In this document: piece after piece, positions 1 to 11,510 of the stretch
Numbering within the stretch: position 1 is the first letter of the stretch
Layout of the letters: each line of letters begins with the position of its first letter
Origin: Mesorhizobium sp. J428
GTDB lineage: Bacteria > Pseudomonadota > Alphaproteobacteria > Rhizobiales > Rhizobiaceae
Length of the DNA: 64,000 nucleotides
NCBI RefSeq assembly: GCF_024699925.1
Contig: NZ_JAJOMX010000001.1
Location: forward strand, 4,750,001 to 4,814,000
Direction of reading: 5' to 3'
Made by a program: the position numbers and the translations under genes
Notes under the pieces: generated by a model
Told to the model about the DNA's origin: nothing
The model's database searches: none
Seen by the model: only the letters and a program-made list of their open reading frames with translations

Positions 1-1067
1 TCGGCCTGCTGCACCGCGGCACCGAGAAACTGATCGAGGCGAAGACCTACCTGCAGGCGGTGCCCTATCTCGACCGGCTCGACTATTGCGCGCCGATGAA
101 CCAGGAACACGCCTTCGCGCTCGCCACCGAGCGTCTGCTCGGCATCGAGGTGCCGAAGCGCGGCCAGATCATCCGCGTTCTCTATTCCGAGATCGGCCGG
201 ATCATGTCGCACATCCTCAACGTGACGACGCAGGCCATGGACGTCGGCGCGCTGACACCGCCGCTGTGGGGCTTCGTCGAGCGCGAGAAGCTGATGGTGT
301 TCTACGAGCGCGCCTCCGGCTCGCGCATGCACGCAGCCTATTTCCGGCCGGGCGGCGTGCATCAGGACTTGCCCGAGAAGCTGATCGAGGACATCGGCAA
401 GTGGATCGATCCGTTCCTCAAGTCGATCGACGATCTCGACGCTCTGCTCACCGAAAACCGCATCTTCAAGCAGCGCAATGTCGACATCGGTGTGGTGTCG
501 CTGGAAGACGCCTGGGCCTGGGGTTTCTCCGGCGTGATGGTGCGCGGCTCGGGCGCCGCGTGGGACCTGCGCAAGTCGCAGCCCTACGAGTGCTACTCCG
601 AAATGGAGTTCGACATCCCGATCGGCAAGAACGGCGACTGCTACGACCGCTATCTCATCCGTATGGAGGAGATGCGCCAGTCGGCCAAGATCATGCGCCA
701 GTGCGTCGACCTGCTGCTCGGCAAGGAGAAGGTCGGGCCGGTGTCGAACACCGACGGCAAGATCGTGCCGCCGAAGCGCCAGGCGATGAAGCGCTCGATG
801 GAGGCGCTCATCCACCACTTCAAGCTCTATACCGAGGGCTATCGCGTGCCGGCCGGCGAGGTCTACGCCGCCGTCGAGGCGCCGAAGGGCGAGTTCGGCG
901 TCTATCTCGTCTCCGACGGCACCAACAAGCCGTATCGCTGCAAACTGCGCGCGCCCGGCTTCGCGCATCTGCAGGCGATGGATTTCCTGTGCCGTGGTCA
1001 CCTGCTCGCCGACGTCACGGCGGTGCTGGGTTCGCTCGATATCGTGTTTGGTGAGGTCGATCGCTGA
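1..1067 (+). CDS. nuoD: NADH-quinone oxidoreductase subunit D (NuoD), 5' end outside window
   Basis: This is the C-terminal ~354 residues of the 49-kDa subunit of complex I, a peripheral-arm subunit that helps form the quinone site. The reading frame is open from base 3 and the first in-frame residues ([18 protein letters not shown]) are typical internal NuoD sequence, so the true start lies upstream. The family hallmarks [32 protein letters not shown] and the C-terminal [29 protein letters not shown] end are present (the last in shorter words: DIVFGEVDR). It ends one base before the nuoE start, consistent with one operon running to nuoN. Confidence 0.97.
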   Translation, partial: GLLHRGTEKLIEAKTYLQAVPYLDRLDYCAPMNQEHAFALATERLLGIEVPKRGQIIRVLYSEIGRIMSHILNVTTQAMDVGALTPPLWGFVEREKLMVFYERASGSRMHAAYFRPGGVHQDLPEKLIEDIGKWIDPFLKSIDDLDALLTENRIFKQRNVDIGVVSLEDAWAWGFSGVMVRGSGAAWDLRKSQPYECYSEMEFDIPIGKNGDCYDRYLIRMEEMRQSAKIMRQCVDLLLGKEKVGPVSNTDGKIVPPKRQAMKRSMEALIHHFKLYTEGYRVPAGEVYAAVEAPKGEFGVYLVSDGTNKPYRCKLRAPGFAHLQAMDFLCRGHLLADVTAVLGSLDIVFGEVDR

Positions 1068-1068
1068 A

Positions 1069-2298
1069 ATGTCCGTCCGCCGTCTCGCCGAGCCAGCCCT
1101 CCAGCCAGCCGCGTTCGCCTTCTCCAAGGCGAAGGCCGCGGAGGTAAAGACCTGGATCGCTAAATACCCCGAGGGCCGCGAGCAGTCGGCCGTCATCCCG
1201 CTGCTGATGCTTGCGCAGGAGCAGGAAGGCTGGGTCACGCGTGCCGCGATCGAGCATGTCGCCGACAAGTTGGGCATGCCCTACATCCGCGTGCTCGAGG
1301 TTGCGACCTTCTATACCCAGTTCCAGTTGAAGCCGGTTGGCACTCGCGCCCACGTGCAGGTCTGTGGCACGACGCCCTGCATGCTGCGCGGCTCCGAGGA
1401 ACTGATGGACGTCTGCCGTTCCAAGATCCATCACGAGCAGTTTCACACCAATGCCGACGGCACGCTGTCGTGGGAGGAGGTGGAGTGCCTCGGCGCCTGC
1501 GTGAACGCGCCGATGGTGATGATCTTCAAGGACACCTACGAGGACCTGACGCCGGAACGGCTGGCCGAGATCATCGATGCCTTCGAGGCCGGCAAGGGCG
1601 ACACCGTCACGCCGGGCCCGCAGATCGACCGCTTCTATTCCGCGCCCCAGGGCGGTTTCACCACGCTGAAGGACGAGAAGGCTGTCCTGAAGTCGACTCG
1701 CGACCGCGAGGCGAAGGCGGCTGCGACAACCGCGCCTGGTGCTGAGACCGTCGCACCGTCGAATGCGGCCAAGCCGAAGACGGACGCGCCCGAAACCAAC
1801 CCGGCAATCAAGTCGCCGTCCAAGGTGAAGGTGGCTCCGGCCGCCGAACAGACCAAGAGCGTCGCGCCGGCGGTTTCCGCCACGGCCGCGAACCTCGCGG
1901 AGCCGGCGGTCGAGAAGACCGTCAAGCAGCGCAACGGCAAGGCCGCGAAGGCCGAACCCGTCTCCGCCTACAAGGCGCCCGAAGCGTCCGTCAAATCGTC
2001 GGCCAAGCCCTCGCTGACGGACAAGAACCGGCCGGCCGGCATCGAGAAGCCGTCCACGCTCGACGACCTCAAGCTGATCTCCGGAGTCGGACCCAGGATC
2101 GAGGGCATCCTGCACTCGCTCGGCATCTACACCTTCGCGCAGGTCGCCTCGTGGAAGAAGGCGGAGCGCGAATGGGTCGACGGCTACCTGAACTTCAAGG
2201 GGCGGATCGAGCGCGACGACTGGGTCAAGCAGGCCAAAGCGCTCGCCAAGGGCGGTGTCGCCGAATACATCCGCGTCTTCGGCAAGAAGCCGGTCTGA
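1069..2298 (+). CDS. nuoE: NADH-quinone oxidoreductase subunit E with long C-terminal HhH extension
   Basis: This is the 24-kDa thioredoxin-fold subunit of complex I that carries a 2Fe-2S cluster. The cluster ligands are visible as C99-x4-C104 and C140-x3-C144. The core ends near residue 200, and the protein then continues to 409 aa, more than twice the length of E. coli NuoE (about 166 aa). Residues ~200-330 are an Ala/Lys/Pro-rich linker. Residues ~331-409 form a helix-hairpin-helix-like module (LDDLKLISGVGPRIEGIL, then FKGRIERDDWVKQAKAL). A near copy of this module ends the protein encoded at 3678-4388. The start at 1069 follows the nuoD stop directly; an upstream in-frame GTG at 994 would lie inside nuoD and is rejected. 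Extended NuoE proteins are known in rhizobia; the role of the extension is unknown to me. Confidence 0.96.
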   Translation: MSVRRLAEPALQPAAFAFSKAKAAEVKTWIAKYPEGREQSAVIPLLMLAQEQEGWVTRAAIEHVADKLGMPYIRVLEVATFYTQFQLKPVGTRAHVQVCGTTPCMLRGSEELMDVCRSKIHHEQFHTNADGTLSWEEVECLGACVNAPMVMIFKDTYEDLTPERLAEIIDAFEAGKGDTVTPGPQIDRFYSAPQGGFTTLKDEKAVLKSTRDREAKAAATTAPGAETVAPSNAAKPKTDAPETNPAIKSPSKVKVAPAAEQTKSVAPAVSATAANLAEPAVEKTVKQRNGKAAKAEPVSAYKAPEASVKSSAKPSLTDKNRPAGIEKPSTLDDLKLISGVGPRIEGILHSLGIYTFAQVASWKKAEREWVDGYLNFKGRIERDDWVKQAKALAKGGVAEYIRVFGKKPV

Positions 2299-2308
2299 GG
2301 GATAGAGC

Positions 2309-3610
<1,302 letters not shown>

Positions 3611-3677
3611 GAACAAGAGCTTCCGGCCGCGTGCCGGGTGAAAGGGGCAAGCGATGACAGAAGGAAAGGAGCGATCG

Positions 3678-4388
3678 ATGACGAATGACGCCCTCCCTGG
3701 CGGTCGTCTGCCCGATGCGGACGACGTCGTGAAGCTGAAGCAGCAGGTTTCCGACATGATGCCGAGAGAGTTCGAGAATGCGGCCCGCCTGATGGCGCAG
3801 CCGATCGCGGGCGCGGCGGCGCTCTCCGCGCTCGGCTTTGGTATGGCGACGCAGGCCTTCGGCTTCTGGCTGACCGCCGTTTCGACTGCGATGCGGGCGG
3901 GCCATGAGATTGCCCACGCCGGCGAGCGCGAAGCGGCCGCGAACCCGTCCGACGAAGCCAAGCCCGCCAGCCTGCGCGCCAAGGCGACCGCGGAAGCCGT
4001 CATCGCAGATGCAAAGGCGGCTGCGACGGATGCCGGCGACAAGGTGGTGAAGTTCGTCTCGAAGGCCGAACGTGCTGCAAAGGTAGCGAAGGCGCCGAAG
4101 CATCGGGCAGCGCCGCCGGCCAAAGCCGTTGCGCCGGCTCCGACGGCGGTGAAGCCGGTTGCAAGGGCCCGCGCCAAGGCGGCGGACGACCTGAAGGCGA
4201 TCGGCGGCATCGGTCCCAAGCTTGAAACCGTGCTCAACGGGCTTGGCATCCGCACCTATGCGCAGGTCGCGGCGCTGACCGCCTCGGAGATCGAGTCGAT
4301 CGAGGACAAGCTCGGCTTCAAAGGCCGGATCGGCCGCGACGACTGGGTCGGGCAGGCGAGGGCGCTGGTCAAGGGAGGCAAGGCATGA
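3678..4388 (+). CDS. HhH-domain protein encoded between nuoF and nuoG
   Basis: This 236-aa protein of unknown function has three parts. Residues ~10-80 are partly hydrophobic and phasin-like in look (PIAGAAALSALGFGMATQAF). A lysine/alanine-rich linker follows. Residues ~170-236 are a helix-hairpin-helix-like module (DDLKAIGGIGPKLETVL ... FKGRIGRDDWVGQARAL). The module closely matches the C-terminus of NuoE in this operon. The ATG at 3678 has a good AGGAG site; an in-frame ATG at 3654 with a GGGG-type site is an alternative that adds eight residues. The stop overlaps the start of the next small gene in an ATGA junction, which argues for translational coupling and a link to complex I. It could be an assembly factor or accessory subunit; that is inference. 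Confidence 0.85.
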   Translation: MTNDALPGGRLPDADDVVKLKQQVSDMMPREFENAARLMAQPIAGAAALSALGFGMATQAFGFWLTAVSTAMRAGHEIAHAGEREAAANPSDEAKPASLRAKATAEAVIADAKAAATDAGDKVVKFVSKAERAAKVAKAPKHRAAPPAKAVAPAPTAVKPVARARAKAADDLKAIGGIGPKLETVLNGLGIRTYAQVAALTASEIESIEDKLGFKGRIGRDDWVGQARALVKGGKA

Positions 4389-4606
4389 GGCTTGCCGCCG
4401 GACGTGACCGCCTGGACGCGGTCGATTTCGACATGACGGGGTCGGTCTTCGACGATGTGAACCTGACGGGCGCGCGGTTTCACAATGTCAAGTTGCAGGA
4501 CGCCGCGATTGAGGAGTCCTGCATCGCGGGGCTTCGGATCAACGGCATCCTCGTGACCGAACTCCTCGAAACATACGAAGCGGCGAAGGCTGCCGGGGGC
4601 AAGTGA
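4385..4606 (+). CDS. Small pentapeptide-repeat-like protein in the nuo operon
   Basis: This 73-aa protein overlaps its neighbours at both ends: ATGA with the upstream HhH gene and TGATG with nuoG. Such coupling makes it very likely to be translated. The stretch [21 protein letters not shown] shows the five-residue A(D/N)Lxx-like periodicity of pentapeptide repeats ([20 protein letters not shown]). No catalytic motif is visible. Extra reading frames between nuo genes are known from alphaproteobacteria (for example the URFs of the Paracoccus NDH-1 cluster), but I cannot say that this one is homologous to a characterised protein. Confidence 0.8.
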   Translation: MRLAAGRDRLDAVDFDMTGSVFDDVNLTGARFHNVKLQDAAIEESCIAGLRINGILVTELLETYEAAKAAGGK

Positions 4607-6687
4607 TGGCAAAGCTCAAGGTCGACGGGAAAGAGATCGAGTGCCCCGACCACTATACGCTGCTGCAGGCGGCGGAGGCGGCCGGCGCGGAAGTGCCGCG
4701 CTTCTGCTTCCATGAGCGTCTGTCGATCGCGGGCAACTGTCGCATGTGCCTGGTCGAGGTGAAGGGTGGTCCGCCGAAGCCGACGGCGTCCTGCGCCATG
4801 GGCGTACGCGACCTGCGTCCGGGCCCGAACGGCGAAGCGCCGGAGATGTTCACCAACACGCCGATGGTCAAGAAGGCCCGCGAAGGCGTGATGGAGTTCC
4901 TGCTGATCAACCATCCGCTCGATTGCCCGATCTGCGACCAGGGCGGCGAATGTGACCTGCAGGACCAGGCGATGGCTTTTGGCGTCGATTCCTCGCGCTA
5001 TCACGAGAACAAGCGCGCGGTTGAGGACAAGTATATCGGCCCGCTGGTCAAGACGATCATGAACCGCTGCATCCACTGCACGCGGTGCGTGAGGTTCACG
5101 ACGGAAGTGGCTGGAATCTCGGAGCTCGGCCTGATCGGCCGCGGCGAGGACGCCGAGATAACCACCTATCTCGAACAGGCGATGACCTCCGAGCTGCAGG
5201 GCAATGTCATCGACCTCTGCCCCGTCGGCGCGCTGACGTCTAGGCCCTATGCCTTCCAGGCCCGTCCGTGGGAGCTGTCGAAGACGGAATCGATCGACGT
5301 CATGGACGCGGTCGGCTCGGCGATCCGCGTCGATACACGGGGCCGCGAGGTGATGCGCATCATGCCGCGCATCAACGAAGAGGTGAACGAGGAGTGGATC
5401 TCCGACAAGACCCGCTTCATCTGGGACGGCCTGCGCACCCAGCGCCTCGACCGGCCCTATGTCCGCAAGGGCGGCCGGCTGACGCCGGCAAGCTGGCCGG
5501 AAGCCTTCGCGGCGATCAAGGACGCGGTGTCGAAGACCTCGGGCGAGAAGATCGGCGCGATTGCCGGTGACCTCGCCGCCGTCGAGGAAATGTATGCGCT
5601 GAAGCTCCTGATGGCCTCGCTCGGCTCGCCGAACGTCGATTGCCGCCAGGACGGCGCCGCACTCGACCCGGCCTTTGGCCGCGCGAGCTATGTGTTCAAT
5701 CCGACCATCGAGGGCATCGAGCAGGCCGACGCGCTGCTGATCATCGGCGCCAATCCGCGCTACGAGGCCTCCGTCCTCAACGCCCGCATCCGCAAGCGCT
5801 GGCGGATGGGCAACTTCCCGATCGGCGTCGTCGGCGACATCGGTGACACGCGCTATGACTATGAGCGCCTCGGCGCAGGTGCGGAGACGCTGAAGGATCT
5901 CGCTACGGGCCGCGGCAAGTTCATGACCGCGTTCCGGCAGGCGAAGAACCCGATCATACTGCTCGGCCAGGGTGCGATTTCGGGCGAGGGCGGGGCTGCC
6001 GTCCTGTCGCTGGCAGCGAAGCTCGCCGCGTCGGTCAATGCCGTGCGCGAGGACTGGAACGGCTTCGGCGTGCTGCACACGGCGGCTTCCCGCGTCGGCG
6101 GCCTCGATCTCGGCCTAGTGCCGGGCGCGGGCGGCAAGGACGTCGCCGGCATGATGGGCGCGATGGACGTGTTGTTCCTGCTCGGCGCGGACGAGATCGA
6201 CATGAACCGCATCGGCACCGCCTTCACGGTCTATATCGGCACGCATGGCGACGCGGGCGCACACCGCGCCGACGTCATCCTGCCGGGTGCGGCCTACACC
6301 GAGAAGTCGGGCACCTACGTCAACACCGAGGGCCGCGTGCAGGTCGCGAATCGCGCCGGCTTCGCACCGGGCGAGGCGAAGGAAGACTGGGCCATCCTGC
6401 GCGCGCTGTCGGACGTGCTTGGCAAGCGGCTGCCGTTCGACTCGCTGCCGCAGCTGCGCGCGAAGCTCCATGCGGACTTCCCGCATTTCGCAGAGATCGA
6501 CGAGATCGCAGCGACGGACACAGAGGGCCTGTCGCGGCTGGCGCAGGCGGGTGGGGAAGCCGGCCGCGCGCCATTTGCCTCGACGGTCAAGGACTTCTAT
6601 CTGACGAACCCGATCGCGCGGGCCTCGGCCGTGATGGCTGAATGCTCGGCCCTCGCGCAGAACGGTTTCCGCCAGGCGGCCGAATAG
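4606..6687 (+). CDS. nuoG: NADH-quinone oxidoreductase subunit G
   Basis: This 693-aa protein is the 75-kDa iron-sulfur subunit of the complex I peripheral arm. The N-terminal ferredoxin-like domain carries 2Fe-2S ligands C34, C45, C48 and C63. Two further cluster motifs follow: [15 protein letters not shown] near residue 107 and [10 protein letters not shown] near 152. The remaining C-terminal part is the molybdopterin-oxidoreductase-like domain. I chose the ATG at 4606, which overlaps the upstream stop (TGATG); the GTG one codon earlier would only add a residue. Confidence 0.97.
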   Translation: MAKLKVDGKEIECPDHYTLLQAAEAAGAEVPRFCFHERLSIAGNCRMCLVEVKGGPPKPTASCAMGVRDLRPGPNGEAPEMFTNTPMVKKAREGVMEFLLINHPLDCPICDQGGECDLQDQAMAFGVDSSRYHENKRAVEDKYIGPLVKTIMNRCIHCTRCVRFTTEVAGISELGLIGRGEDAEITTYLEQAMTSELQGNVIDLCPVGALTSRPYAFQARPWELSKTESIDVMDAVGSAIRVDTRGREVMRIMPRINEEVNEEWISDKTRFIWDGLRTQRLDRPYVRKGGRLTPASWPEAFAAIKDAVSKTSGEKIGAIAGDLAAVEEMYALKLLMASLGSPNVDCRQDGAALDPAFGRASYVFNPTIEGIEQADALLIIGANPRYEASVLNARIRKRWRMGNFPIGVVGDIGDTRYDYERLGAGAETLKDLATGRGKFMTAFRQAKNPIILLGQGAISGEGGAAVLSLAAKLAASVNAVREDWNGFGVLHTAASRVGGLDLGLVPGAGGKDVAGMMGAMDVLFLLGADEIDMNRIGTAFTVYIGTHGDAGAHRADVILPGAAYTEKSGTYVNTEGRVQVANRAGFAPGEAKEDWAILRALSDVLGKRLPFDSLPQLRAKLHADFPHFAEIDEIAATDTEGLSRLAQAGGEAGRAPFASTVKDFYLTNPIARASAVMAECSALAQNGFRQAAE

Positions 6688-6697
6688 GGCAGGGACG

Positions 6698-7741
6698 ATG
6701 GACAGCTTCTTCTCAATCTACGTCGTCCCGGCGCTCTGGATCCTTCTCCAGTCGGTCGTGCTGATCGTCGTCCTGCTGGTCGCGATCGCCTTCATCCTCT
6801 ATGCCGACCGCAAGATCTGGGCCGCCGTGATGCTGCGTCGCGGTCCGAACGTCGTCGGTCCGTGGGGACTGCTGCAGTCCTTCGCGGACCTGCTGAAATT
6901 CGTCTTCAAGGAGCCGGTCATTCCGGACGGCGCCAACAAGGCGATCTTCCTTCTGGCCCCGCTCGTCTCGACCGTGCTGGCGCTCGCGACCTATGCCGTG
7001 ATCCCGTTCGACGAGGGCTGGGTGATCGCCAACATCAATGTCGGCATCCTCTTCATCTTCGCGATCTCGTCGCTCGAGGTCTACGGCGTCATCATGGCCG
7101 GCTGGGCGTCGAACTCGAAATATCCGTTCATGGGCGCGCTGCGCTCTGCGGCGCAGATGGTGTCTTACGAAGTCTCGATCGGCTTCGTCATCGTCGCGGT
7201 GCTGCTCTGCGTCGGCTCGCTCAACCTGTCCGATGTCGTCCTGTCGCAGAAGGACGGTCTCGGCACGCATCTCGGCCTGCCCAACAGCTTCCTCGACTGG
7301 CATTGGCTCGGCCTGTTCCCGATGTTCGTGATCTTCTACATTTCGGCGCTGGCAGAGACGAACCGTCCGCCCTTCGACCTGGTCGAGGCGGAATCCGAGC
7401 TCGTGGCCGGCCACATGGTCGAATATTCGTCGACGCCGTACCTGCTGTTCATGCTGTCGGAATATGTCGCGATCGTGCTGCTGTGCTGCCTCGGCGCGAT
7501 CATGTTCCTCGGCGGATGGCTGCCTCCGTTCGACTTCGCACCCTTCACCTGGGTGCCGGGCATCGTCTGGTTCGTGCTGAAGGTCCTGCTCGGCTTCTTC
7601 TTCTTCTCGATCGTGAAGACCATCGTGCCGCGCTACCGCTACGACCAGCTGATGCGGCTGGGCTGGAAGGTGTTCCTGCCGATCTCGCTGTTCATGGTCA
7701 TCGCCACGGCGGCGTTTCTGAAGTTCACGGGGCTGGCGTGA
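6698..7741 (+). CDS. nuoH: NADH-quinone oxidoreductase subunit H
   Basis: This 347-aa integral membrane subunit links the peripheral arm to the membrane arm and lines the quinone chamber. Conserved signatures include [20 protein letters not shown] near residue 34, LKFVFKEP near 67, and [20 protein letters not shown] near 216-235. The hydrophobic pattern fits the family's eight transmembrane helices. The stop shares its last base with the start of the 63-aa membrane protein gene that follows. Confidence 0.98.
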   Translation: MDSFFSIYVVPALWILLQSVVLIVVLLVAIAFILYADRKIWAAVMLRRGPNVVGPWGLLQSFADLLKFVFKEPVIPDGANKAIFLLAPLVSTVLALATYAVIPFDEGWVIANINVGILFIFAISSLEVYGVIMAGWASNSKYPFMGALRSAAQMVSYEVSIGFVIVAVLLCVGSLNLSDVVLSQKDGLGTHLGLPNSFLDWHWLGLFPMFVIFYISALAETNRPPFDLVEAESELVAGHMVEYSSTPYLLFMLSEYVAIVLLCCLGAIMFLGGWLPPFDFAPFTWVPGIVWFVLKVLLGFFFFSIVKTIVPRYRYDQLMRLGWKVFLPISLFMVIATAAFLKFTGLA

Positions 7742-7932
7742 TGTCAGGCTCGCTCATCGGCGCCCTGGCTGGACTTGTGATCGCAGCGGCGGATTTCGTC
7801 GTCCTGCGGATGCTGGCCGGTCGCGTCGATCTGGATGAAACCAAGCGGGTGCTCAACGTCACGGCTGCCAGCCAGTTCGTGTTGCTGCCGCTCGTGGGCT
7901 GGTTCGTCGGCCCCTACGTGTTTGGAGAATAG
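7741..7932 (+). CDS. Small membrane protein encoded between nuoH and nuoI
   Basis: This 63-aa protein starts with the ATG that overlaps the nuoH stop (TGATG) and ends two bases before the nuoI start. It has two hydrophobic segments, [19 protein letters not shown] near residues 3-21 and [17 protein letters not shown] near 46-62, separated by a short charged loop (RVDLDETKR). The gene is too short and too tightly packed to be chance, so a small two-helix membrane protein co-translated with NuoH and NuoI is likely. I recognise no named family. Confidence 0.8.
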   Translation: MSGSLIGALAGLVIAAADFVVLRMLAGRVDLDETKRVLNVTAASQFVLLPLVGWFVGPYVFGE

Positions 7933-7934
7933 AG

Positions 7935-8426
7935 ATGTCAGCGCTAGCCCAAGCCGCCAAGTCGCTGTTGCTGCAGGATTTCGTCAGCGCGTTCTTCCTT
8001 GCCATGCGCCAGTTCTTCCGCGCCAAGGAAACGATCAACTATCCGCACGAGAAGGGACCGCTATCGCCGCGCTTCCGCGGCGAGCACGCGCTGCGCCGTT
8101 ATCCGAACGGCGAGGAGCGCTGCATCGCCTGCAAGCTGTGCGAGGCGATATGCCCGGCGCAGGCGATCACCATCGAGGCCGGCCCGCGCCGCAACGACGG
8201 CACGCGCCGCACGGTGCGCTACGACATCGACATGGTGAAGTGCATCTATTGCGGCCTCTGCCAGGAAGCCTGTCCGGTGGACGCGATCGTCGAGGGGCCG
8301 AACTTCGAATTCGCGACCGAGACGCGCGAGGAGCTCTACTACGACAAGGAGCGGCTGCTCGCCAACGGCGACCGATGGGAGCGCGAGATCGCGCGCAACA
8401 TCGAGTTGGATTCGCCTTACCGCTGA
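7935..8426 (+). CDS. nuoI: NADH-quinone oxidoreductase subunit I (two 4Fe-4S clusters)
   Basis: This 163-aa ferredoxin-type subunit (TYKY) carries clusters N6a and N6b, which pass electrons toward the quinone site. Two classical motifs are present, [12 protein letters not shown] near residue 62 and [12 protein letters not shown] near 101. The N-terminal region ([20 protein letters not shown]) is the usual amphipathic membrane anchor. It is followed by a 127-base gap before nuoJ in which I see no gene. Confidence 0.98.
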   Translation: MSALAQAAKSLLLQDFVSAFFLAMRQFFRAKETINYPHEKGPLSPRFRGEHALRRYPNGEERCIACKLCEAICPAQAITIEAGPRRNDGTRRTVRYDIDMVKCIYCGLCQEACPVDAIVEGPNFEFATETREELYYDKERLLANGDRWEREIARNIELDSPYR

Positions 8427-8553
8427 GGGCGATGGACGGGGCGAAGCGCCTCGTCTAAGGAACGCGCGAATTCCGGGTCGGGGGTATCCGGGAGTCGCCA
8501 GAGAACGGAATGAGCGTCCGCGTGGACGCCGCAGTACGAACCGGGGGCAACCC

Positions 8554-9174
8554 ATGCTGTCAGGACTTGAAGCGGTATTTTTCTACCTCTTCGCCTTCGT
8601 CGCGGTCGCGGCGGGGTTCATGGTCATATCGGCCCGCAACCCCGTTCATTCGGTGCTCTACCTGATCCTGACCTTCTTCAACGCGGCGGCGCTGTTCCTG
8701 CTCACCGGCGCGGAATTCCTCGGCATGATCCTGCTCGTCGTCTATGTCGGCGCGGTGGCGGTGCTGTTCCTGTTCGTCGTCATGATGCTCGACGTCGATT
8801 TCGCGGAACTGAAGCAGGGCGCACTGCAATATGCACCGATCGGCGCGCTGGTCGGCCTGATCCTGGCGGCGGAGCTGATCGTCGTCGTGGGCGGCTACGC
8901 GTTTGCGCCGCAACTCGCCTCGACGGTCGCGCAGCCGACGCCGGATCTTGCCGCCCGCAGCAACACGGCCGCGCTCGGCGATATTCTCTACACGGACTAC
9001 TTCTTCCACTTCCAGATTGCGGGCCTCGTGCTGCTGGTCGCCATGGTCGGTGCCATCGTGCTGACCCTGCGCCACAAGACGGGCGTCAGGCGCCAGTCGA
9101 TCGCCGCGCAGGTCGCGCGCACGCCGGCGACTGCGATCGAGGTGAAGAAGGTCGAGACGGGGAAGGGCATCTGA
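8554..9174 (+). CDS. nuoJ: NADH-quinone oxidoreductase subunit J
   Basis: This 206-aa membrane subunit of complex I has five hydrophobic helices, with the family signature [20 protein letters not shown] and the following [20 protein letters not shown] near residues 27-70. The C-terminal tail is charged. The stop overlaps the nuoK start by one base, as usual for this pair. NuoJ and NuoK sit next to NuoH in the proton-translocating membrane arm. Confidence 0.97.
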   Translation: MLSGLEAVFFYLFAFVAVAAGFMVISARNPVHSVLYLILTFFNAAALFLLTGAEFLGMILLVVYVGAVAVLFLFVVMMLDVDFAELKQGALQYAPIGALVGLILAAELIVVVGGYAFAPQLASTVAQPTPDLAARSNTAALGDILYTDYFFHFQIAGLVLLVAMVGAIVLTLRHKTGVRRQSIAAQVARTPATAIEVKKVETGKGI

Positions 9175-9482
9175 TGGAAATCGGCATCGCGCATTTTTTG
9201 ACCGTCTCGGCGATCCTGTTCACGCTCGGCGTGTTCGGCATCTTCCTCAACCGGAAGAACGTCATCGTCATCCTGATGTCGGTCGAACTGATCCTTCTGG
9301 CCGTCAACCTGAACTTCGTCGCGTTCTCGGCTGCGCTCGGCGACCTCGTCGGCCAGGTCTTCGCGCTGTTCGTGCTCACCGTCGCGGCGGCGGAGGCCGC
9401 GATCGGGCTTGCCATTCTCGTCGTCTTCTTCCGCAACCGCGGCTCGATCGCGGTGGAAGACGTCAACATGATGAAGGGCTGA
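9174..9482 (+). CDS. nuoK: NADH-quinone oxidoreductase subunit K
   Basis: This 102-aa protein has three transmembrane segments, normal for the family. Conserved features are [20 protein letters not shown] near the second helix, whose Glu (E36 region) is needed for proton pumping in homologues, and the A-A-E-A-A-I-G motif near residue 70. The start overlaps the nuoJ stop and nuoL begins eight bases after its stop. Confidence 0.97.
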   Translation: MEIGIAHFLTVSAILFTLGVFGIFLNRKNVIVILMSVELILLAVNLNFVAFSAALGDLVGQVFALFVLTVAAAEAAIGLAILVVFFRNRGSIAVEDVNMMKG

Positions 9483-9489
9483 GGAAGCC

Positions 9490-11507
9490 ATGTATCACGC
9501 CATCGTCTTCCTTCCGCTCATCGGCTTCCTGATCGCCGGCCTTGGTGGCCGTGCGATCGGTTCCGCGGCGTCGGAATACATCACGTCGGGCTTCCTGGTG
9601 ATCGCGGCCGCCCTGTCTTGGATCGCGTTCTTCTCGGTCGCCCTGGGCGACGGCCAGGCCTTCACCGTGCCGGTGCTCACCTTCATCCAGGTCGGCGCGA
9701 TGGACGTGGACTGGGCGTTCCGCGTCGACACGCTGACGGTGGTGATGCTGATCGTCGTGACGACGGTCTCCGCACTCGTGCACATCTATTCGATCGGCTA
9801 CATGCACCACGACCCGCATCGGCCGCGCTTCTTCGCCTACCTGTCGCTGTTCACCTTCGCCATGCTGATGCTGGTGACGTCGGACAACCTGGTGCAGATG
9901 TTCTTCGGCTGGGAGGGCGTCGGCCTCGCCTCGTATCTGCTCATCGGCTTCTGGTACAAAAGCCGTCCGCAAGTGCCGCCGCGATCAAGGCCTTCGTCGT
10001 CAACCGCGTCGGCGACTTCGGCTTCATCCTCGGCATCTTCGGCGTCTACATCCTGTTCGGCTCTGTCAATTTTGACACGATCTTCAACAACACGGCCTCC
10101 TTCATTCCGGCCGCCGGCCATGGCGAGGCCGCTGCGGGTGCCGAGGCGGCCGCGGCACATGGCGAGACGGTGCTGACCTTCCTCGGCTACCATCTCGACA
10201 AGACCGCCGCGCTGACCGTGACCTGCCTGCTGCTGTTCATGGGCGCCATGGGCAAGTCGGCGCAGGTGCCGCTGCACACCTGGCTGCCGGACGCGATGGA
10301 AGGCCCGACGCCCGTGTCGGCGCTGATCCACGCCGCGACGATGGTGACGGCCGGCGTGTTCCTGGTCGCCCGCATGTCGCCGCTGTTCGAGCTGTCGCAT
10401 ACGGCGCTGATCGTCGTCACCCTGGTCGGCGCGATCACCGCGATCTTCGCCGCCACGGTCGGCCTCGTGCAGAATGACATCAAGCGCGTCATCGCCTATT
10501 CGACCTGCTCGCAGCTCGGCTACATGTTCGTGGCACTCGGCCTCGGCTTCTATTCCGCGGCGATCTTCCATCTGTTCACGCACGCCTTCTTCAAGGCGCT
10601 GCTGTTCCTCGGCTCCGGCTCGGTGATCCACGCCGTCTCCGACGAGCAGGACATGCGCAAGATGGGCGGTCTGAGGAAACACATCCCGACCACCTACTGG
10701 ATGATGGTGATCGGCACGATCGCCCTGACCGGCGTCGGCATCCCCGGCACCATCATCGGCACGGCCGGCTTCTTCTCGAAGGACGCCATCATCGAGGGCG
10801 CGTTCGTCGGCCACAACGTGATCGCGCCGATCGCCTTTACGCTGCTGGTCGTGGCCGCGATGTTCACCTCTTTCTATTCCTGGCGCCTGATCTTCATGAC
10901 CTTCCACGGCAAGCCGCGCGCCTCGGCCGACGTCATGCACCACGTGCACGAATCGCCGATGGTCATGCTCGCGCCGCTGTTCATCCTGGCGGTCGGCGCC
11001 CTGTTCGCTGGCGTGCTCTTCCACGAGTTCTTCATCGGCGAGGGCTATGAGCACTTCTGGAAGGCGGCGCTGTTCACGCTGCCCGACAACCATATCCTGC
11101 ACGACTTCCACTCCGTGCCGGTGTGGGTGAAGCTCGCGCCCTTCGTGGCAATGCTGCTCGGCCTCGTCACCGCCTGGTATTTCTACATCCGCTCGCCGGA
11201 GACGCCGAAGGCGCTCGCGGAGCAGCATCGCGGCCTCTACGCCTTCCTGCTCAACAAGTGGTATTTCGACGAGCTCTACGACTTCCTGTTCGTGCGCCCG
11301 GCCAAGCGCCTCGGTCACTTCCTGTGGAAGAAGGGCGACGGCTACGTCATCGACGGCTTCGGACCAGACGGCGTGTCGGCCCGTGTCGTCGACGTCACCA
11401 ACCGGGTGGTCAAGCTACAGTCCGGCTACCTCTATCACTACGCCTTCGCCATGCTGATCGGCGTCGCGGCGCTCGTCACCTGGATGATGCTCGGGAGCAG
11501 TTTCTAG
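9490..11507 (+). CDS. nuoL: NADH-quinone oxidoreductase subunit L, interrupted by a one-base frameshift
   Basis: This is the large antiporter-like proton-pumping subunit with the C-terminal lateral helix. The first 157 codons (9490-9960, ending [10 protein letters not shown]) are normal NuoL. The frame then runs into unrelated sequence and stops at 10176, while the NuoL sequence resumes at once in another frame from 9960 ([21 protein letters not shown]) and is intact to 11507. The break sits at a run of four A at 9958-9961; five A would restore 672 residues with no other change. A homopolymer base-calling error is the simplest reading. A real null mutation or a -1 frameshift at C-AAA-AG is possible but less likely. 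Confidence 0.9.
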
Positions 11508-11510
11508 ACC

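Noticed and set aside
9955..9965. Programmed -1 frameshift in nuoL
   Set aside because: The slip site C-AAA-AG is weaker than the classical A-AAA-AAG, there is no evident stimulatory hairpin, and similar indels hit four other genes; a sequence error is simpler.
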